In this document: positions 58,524 through 64,000 of the stretch, in pieces | Layout of the letters: every line of letters begins with the position of its first letter | Numbering within the stretch: position 1 is the first letter of the stretch | NCBI GenBank assembly: GCA_964058805.1 | Contig: CAXKVV010000040.1 | Location: 372,001-436,000 of the forward strand | Length of the DNA: 64,000 nt | Direction: 5' to 3' | From: Schoenoplectus triqueter | Taxonomy: Eukaryota > Streptophyta > Magnoliopsida > Poales > Cyperaceae | Made by a program: the position numbers and the translations under genes | The notes under the pieces: model-generated | The model's database searches: none | The model's input: only the letters and a program-made list of their open reading frames with translations | What the model was told of the DNA's origin: nothing

Positions 58524-60479
58524 TTAACCCCCACTCCCTGCTCTCTATCTCTCTATCACTCCCATGGTCAAAACTGTGAATGTTGCACGGTTTCTTCTCT
58601 GGGATGATTTGACAATTGAGCAGAGTTTATTTCTTTTTCCCCTTGTTATATGACCTATCCAAATTAAATATATTAAAAGTTTCTGGGATGGTTGTATTGT
58701 CTAACTTAAACCCATACTTTTGTAATTGGTCAAGGTCTTCTTGTACACAGTACATTTCAACTCGATTGGGAATCCGTGTTCGTTAAAAGTCGGAAGCTTT
58801 TGACCTTCATATCTACTTCCAAAAAAAAGGAAGTCTACTTTCACTGGACCACTTTTTGCTTTTGTTGTTCTATCTACTGAAAAAAGAAGGATAAAAATCG
58901 TAGAGTATTTCCTTTTTTTTTATCTAAATAGAACACAACTCAAGACAATATCCTTGCAGAATCAGATTACAAAACAAATAATTCATTGGAATTTCCTCTC
59001 TACTAAAATCATTTCTAATTTTCTATTTCTTCTGAATCCTATCTGGCACATGAAATTCATTCCCTGTTTGATAAGAAATATGAGGGTTATGTAAAGATAG
59101 AAAAGGGCTTGAAATTAAAAATCAATTTGTCCAGAAATCAGAATGTGAATATTATGAAAATATATTACTGAATAATTTTAGTAATATTATTGTTTCAACT
59201 GATTTGACATAGCATTACCAGGTAAAAATAAGATAATATAAATTATATCCTGCTATGCGTTTCATGTTGAACAATCTGCTAATTCCTAAATGGCAATGCA
59301 ATATAAAACTGCCAGACTTGCATGAGCATGAGCATGAGCATGAGATGCACCATGTCATTGACATATGCATGCATACTAGTCGCTAGCTTAATTTTCTACT
59401 GATGATACTAAGCTACAATTTGTAGTCCGTAGTAGTTCTACGCTGCTATTACTACTAGCTATGTAGTAATGTATTACGTATAGGACCAATTTAGCACCGG
59501 AACCTCAAAACCGAAGACCTCCATTATGAATTGGAAAAAGTGAACTATATTTCATCATCTTCCATTTTTTATTTTTTTGAGGGAACACCATTTTCCAGTT
59601 TTTTAGGAGGTTAATGAAACTTACACTAAAATTTTCATTTTTTTTCTTCTGACTTCATCCCGGGCAGTCTCTATATCTTAATCTTGATAAATGGAGTCTT
59701 CCGATACACTAAATTAAGAACCAGCAAAATATTAAATCAATATGTAAATTATTAATAGTATATAGGGTCTGTAGGATGTACGCACCATTAAGCACCTCCA
59801 TATTTCTCTTACCCTACAGAACCCATAAAAGAGCACGAAATAGTAGTTTCCCGAGGTCGGCACCAGAGAGATGAAATATTAATTGATGCGTAATCTTTCA
59901 ATTTGGATAAGCCTCCTTAAAAAAAAATTAACAATCAACAAATTTGATTTTGGAGGCTGTTTTCTTGGTCAAAGATGAATGTGATCCAAAAATATTCATC
60001 CCGTCTCGAAGGAAAGATGTCGCCATATAAATTGATTTTCTTGTACTACCATAGAGGAGTGTAGGCTTAAAGAATGATACACGAATTGAAATGAATCTTT
60101 GTATGAAGTTCCTCAATTGATTTATCTTTTAAATTCATATTTTTCTTGAAATCACATATCACAATCAATTTATTCAAAGACAATTTTTTTTAAGCCATTC
60201 ATTATGAAGAAATACTTGTACCGCATCGATTTCTCTTGATGTTAAGTCAAATATTTGCACGAATCATTACACACGTGATAAAGACCCGTATCTTCACAAG
60301 TGAATAAATCGTCAAAATTCTATAAAACCATACACCTTTTACATCTATGTCTATCTTTAATTGTATTTGAATTCATAATATCTTAAGATAATGTTTTTTT
60401 CCCAAATCTTACAAAATCTTTTCTCCATACATCTTAAACTATTCCTTTTTTTTTTGTAATCTCGGTTTGGACTGATGAT
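58524..60479. other. Intergenic, no gene seen
   Basis: Includes a short (gcatga)n tandem near 59322-59345. The minus-strand frame at 59928-60116 has no recognised domain. Confidence 0.45.
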
Positions 60480-61332
60480 TGGTACACTTGGTATGGATCA
60501 AAAGCAAAAGTTACAGGTCCAAATATGAAATACGAAGAGCTCCAACAGACAACCCAAGCTGTCAGTCCAATCGTCAACTGGAGACCCAGTTTGAAAGAAT
60601 ACTTCAGTCCAGCACAAGAAGAATTTGATCTTCACAATCAGTGCGCGAATTTCTTTGATCAAATGCAGTGAAGTGGCTTCAGCTCCTATCTCCTCTACGC
60701 AAGAAATCCTTCGAAGTTGCAACCTCGGCGCTATTGTGGACAAAGCACGACGTGTACTAAGGTGTTGGCTCAGCCCGACAGGAAGCAGAGAGGGAAAACC
60801 AAGGGCGAATGGCGATAGGGGAGTAGCCGCCGTATCCGTACGAAGAGGCGACTAGGCAATCGGTGACCGGAGTTGTGAGCTTATGGGAGATATGGCCGGC
60901 TGCATCTTGGAACGAGGATGATGGCGGTGCAAAGAAGAAATCTTGTCAGATGATTTAGCGAAAGAACTGGTAATCGGTAAGTGCTCGAAATAGTGGAATG
61001 GACTCAGATGTGCGCGGAATCGGTGACTCTGATACCAATTATCACACTCCCGATTGAAATTGGGGTGTGATTTGGAGAAATTGGTTGAAATTTTAGATGA
61101 AAAATGAGTTTATTATGGGGTTTTAGAAATAACTAGAATACAAAAATTAGTAAACTAATGGTAAAATAAAAAAGAGATAATTAATCAATCTTTTATTTTA
61201 TTTTTCCATATTAAGATTACAATAGAGAATGTATATATAAAGACGATTAACTCATCTAATATTCAAATATTGCTAATTACCTCACTAATTGACTTAATAA
61301 TATCTCCTGTATAAATATTCTATATTGTAACA
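60480..61332 (-). mobile_element. LTR retrotransposon remnant: LTR, primer-binding site and leader
   Basis: On the minus strand, TGGTATCAGAGTCACC (61037 downward) matches the primer-binding site complementary to initiator tRNA-Met used by many plant LTR elements. Upstream (61332 to about 61038) is an LTR-like block starting TGTTACAATATAG, AT-rich, with a short hairpin (atcacactccc / ggggtgtgat) at its end. Downstream, 60950-60480 is a higher-GC leader and possible gag start whose frame (60743-60498) has no clear domain. Neither the rest of pol nor the second LTR is in the window. Confidence 0.6.
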
Positions 61333-62021
61333 CAATCATATGATAAACTAGCAAATTAGTTTCAAAAAGATATAAAATTTAATTTGCTAATATTTTCATA
61401 TGAAAATTAAATTAAACGATCTAGATTGAATCTATTTAGTTTAAAATTAGAGATTTGAATCTGATACACCCCACTGCAGTCGCAAAGTTTACACTGTTTC
61501 ATTGTAACCCTTAAAAATCACCCGAACTAATCAAATTGTGCATAGTTCATCACATTCTGAGAACAAAATAACAAAAGAAGAGGGAGACTTCGTAAGCGAA
61601 ACCAAAAAAACAAAAAAAAATCAACTGATACAAATACTAGTAATCCATTTCCTTTTTCGTTTTTATTTTATACCAATATGTTGGGGCTGGAGTTGCCAGT
61701 GATTTCATTGCTCTACTGGCTCCACATGAAAAACCCCATGTATATCCCCACAAAAAAAAAGGACTACGATATCCAGATGTTTATTTCGAAAGCACAAAAC
61801 CAATAGTCAATGCCTACGTATGACTAATTTAAAATATAAATAAGTCATACAGAAAAAAAGTGCAATGTCTCTTGAAATAAAATAATTTAACAAGTTACAT
61901 GTTCCAGACAAACTAAAATAGGGAGTAGAAGAAAATGAAGTTGAATACAAAAAAAAAAAAAAATTCAAGTCCTTGATTTCAGCTTCAAACTATGCTAACA
62001 AAAATCAAGACCATCAGATTT
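61333..62021. other. Intergenic with a MITE half
   Basis: Positions 61355-61470 (gcaaattagtttcaaaaaga... through gatttgaatctgatacaccc) match one arm of the 26557-26945 MITE; the partner arm is absent or unrecognised. The rest is probably the 3' flank of the REX4-like gene. Confidence 0.45.
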
Positions 62022-63916
62022 TTAATTTGCTCCAAGTTTTTTCATTTTCTTGTAGCTGAGCTTATTCTTTAGCCTAACTTGGTCTTTCAGGCTCTTCTCC
62101 CATACCTTTTTATGTTTACTATAAATGTACATAGCTGCTCTTGCATCCTCCACCTAATGAAACAAAAGCAATTTTTAAATTGCATGAAAATTGCTTGTCT
62201 GAAAATAGGATCTTTAGCAAAAGAAATCCATTAGTACAGTTGCCAAAGAACCTTTTATTTTGGAATTTGCAAATAAGACGACACTTCCAAGGTATAACAA
62301 AACAACTCTACACTTTATTTTACTTGTAATATTGTCTTGGACAAGGTTGCACTACAAATATCTTTGCACAAAGTATTTTCCTCAACAACAAGATGCTAGA
62401 GGTAGAGGTACAACTTCCAAACATAGGAGATAGCTCAAAAGTGAAGCATTAATACGTGCAACTACGAAGTTGGAGTACTCTATGATGATTATCCTTCCTA
62501 TCAGTTTTGAGTTTAGGTCCCACCAAAATGAAATCGATACAAATGTTACTGCAGAAACATGGCCAGCCTAGATTAATCTGTCATATTTTTATATTAGGTC
62601 CAGGATATTTTAGTAACATAATAATGTATCCTGGGTGCTTATGCAAACAAACCATTACAAAATACAGTACTCGTTTCTAGTATATATGTAACTTCAAAAG
62701 GTTGACAAGCAATCATCCTGTTATAAAAAAAATAGTGTAAGGATGTAACATACAGGACAGTGCTCTTTTTGTTGAATTTTAACTCTCAGTATTTCAGCTG
62801 CCAGATCCTTCAAAGCTCTTGTTTTTGCTCCCCTAAGTTATCAATTTGCATATCGATTATTTGAGGTTAAACAAATTCCAAAATAAGAAAAAGAAATGAA
62901 TAAGATATTGAGGCAATGGGGACAAAACAGGAGATAATGAAAGAAGATACTTTCGCAACGGCTCGTACACTGAGGTATCTCTTGTATCCTTCTTAGGGTG
63001 GCTCAGTAACAAAGCCTGGACAGCTTTACAAGTATTAGTTGTACTATCTTTGTCATTGTGATTTATAATTAGATAAAGGTGAAGACCATATTAAAAAAAG
63101 AGGACACCAATGCATTCTGCATTGGGAAAAATATAAAAGTAAAAAAAAAAACTCCCTCGACGTTAAAATTATCATCTATATAAGTACGCTGTTTAGGAAA
63201 TTTTATTAGGCACTGTACACATGAACTTTTACGGAAAAGAAAAATACAATAAAAAATAACCTTAAGGTCATGATGCAATGCATGGCCCACAATTATGTGA
63301 CCTTTGATCAGCTCAGCAACTCTTTGTTGAACAGCCCAAAACTCCTTGGCTGCAAAACATACTAAATGCATCAATGTGTGCAGTTCATCTGAAAATAAGG
63401 ACAAAATGAGAGAGAGAGATTAGGGAAAGATGTGAGATCTAGCTTTAGTATTTTTACCTTTCTTCATGTGCTTGGGACGGATCCCACTGATTCTTGTACG
63501 GTAGTCTACTATATGTTCTACAGGACGTACATACTCGTCATATACTACATTTCCCCATGAATTAACCTAACATGAGTTTAGCTTGGTTTTAGTCAATTAC
63601 ATGTATAAATATCAGAAGATCAACTATGAAAAAATCACTATGGAGTATGAAGCACTAGAGATACTGAAACCAAAGCATAATAGTCTGATACTAACTGGCA
63701 TTGTAATACTTTAAAATGACCCAATTTAATTGTATATAGAACAAAAGTACCTATGTTTATCCAAGTTATGTAAAAGAAAAAATGAAGAGAAAGTTGTCCA
63801 GATACGCAATCAAAAGAAGAAAATTACACACCAGCGTGACCCTTGCAAGAGCGCTCTTACTCCCTTCAAAACCCACACCAACCATCTCACAATCGATCGC
63901 TAACACCTTCGTCAAA
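62022..63916 (-). CDS. REX4-like DEDDh 3'-5' RNA exonuclease (5' end outside window)
   Basis: Exons on the minus strand: 63916-63832, 63566-63458, 63349-63261, 63015-62951, 62832-62754 and 62153-62022; at least one earlier exon lies beyond 64000. Exo [10 protein letters not shown] supplies the Asp and Glu, Exo II is [12 protein letters not shown], and Exo III is [11 protein letters not shown] with the catalytic His and Asp. The linker [20 protein letters not shown] and [21 protein letters not shown] is typical of REX4, a nucleolar exonuclease involved in ITS1 processing of pre-rRNA in yeast. The C-terminus ends with a basic KKMKKLGAN tail. All junctions keep frame. ISG20-like relatives share the fold, but the linker favours REX4. 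Confidence 0.92.
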
Positions 63917-64000
63917 CTACAGCATCAAGAATATTCAAACGTAAATATCCACAGTTTAAAGGGTGTAAAAGAAAATGTTCCCGGATTCAGTCACAGACCA

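Overview
This is a nuclear DNA window from a flowering plant. It has large AT-rich intergenic tracts, spliced genes with GT-AG introns, and many plant-type transposons (L1-like LINEs, Ty1-copia, MULE, hAT and foldback MITEs). The protein families are plant ones: Alfin-like, CASP-like, DUF599, F-box/DUF295, PAM2/RRM CID protein and plant mobile domain. A monocot is possible, but the sequence alone does not settle it.

Layout. 1-3.3 kb: 5' part of an L1-like LINE on the minus strand, with two long open frames overlapping by ATGA. 3.9-7.0 kb: LINE debris, then an NB-ARC-LRR resistance pseudogene joined to a copia pol fragment. 7.4-8.5 kb: single-exon F-box/DUF295 gene. 9.6-13.9 kb: PABP-interacting CID-type gene (PAM2 plus two RRMs). 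14.0-16.1 kb: two inverted-ended repeats, one swollen by an ATT-rich microsatellite. 18.2-20.4 kb: a complete 2.2 kb Mutator-like element with a perfect 9-bp target duplication, carrying a plant-mobile-domain gene. 20.7-22.7 kb: Alfin-like PHD gene. 23.8-29.3 kb: 12-exon NSUN6-like RNA m5C methyltransferase with MITEs in two introns. 30.4-33.3 kb: decayed MULE transposase interrupted by a hAT-type MITE. 35.9-36.9 kb: membrane-anchored pseudokinase. 37.0-38.5 kb: 1.48 kb near-perfect palindrome built around a MITE. 40.3-41.3 kb: DUF599 membrane protein. 46.6-47.9 kb: Elongin C, with a decayed copy of its last exon 1.5 kb downstream. 49-55 kb: repeats and transposon fragments. 57.4-58.5 kb: CASP-like (CASPL5-type) gene. 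60.5-61.3 kb: LTR retrotransposon remnant. 62.0-64.0 kb: REX4-like DEDDh exonuclease, cut by the window end.

The host genes are unrelated single genes typical of a plant chromosome arm; there is no operon-like or cluster logic. Several act on RNA or chromatin (CID protein, NSUN6-like, REX4-like, Alfin-like), but I read this as coincidence. Exon structures come from reading frames, splice consensus and remembered family motifs. Each accepted junction preserves frame; unresolved parts are stated.
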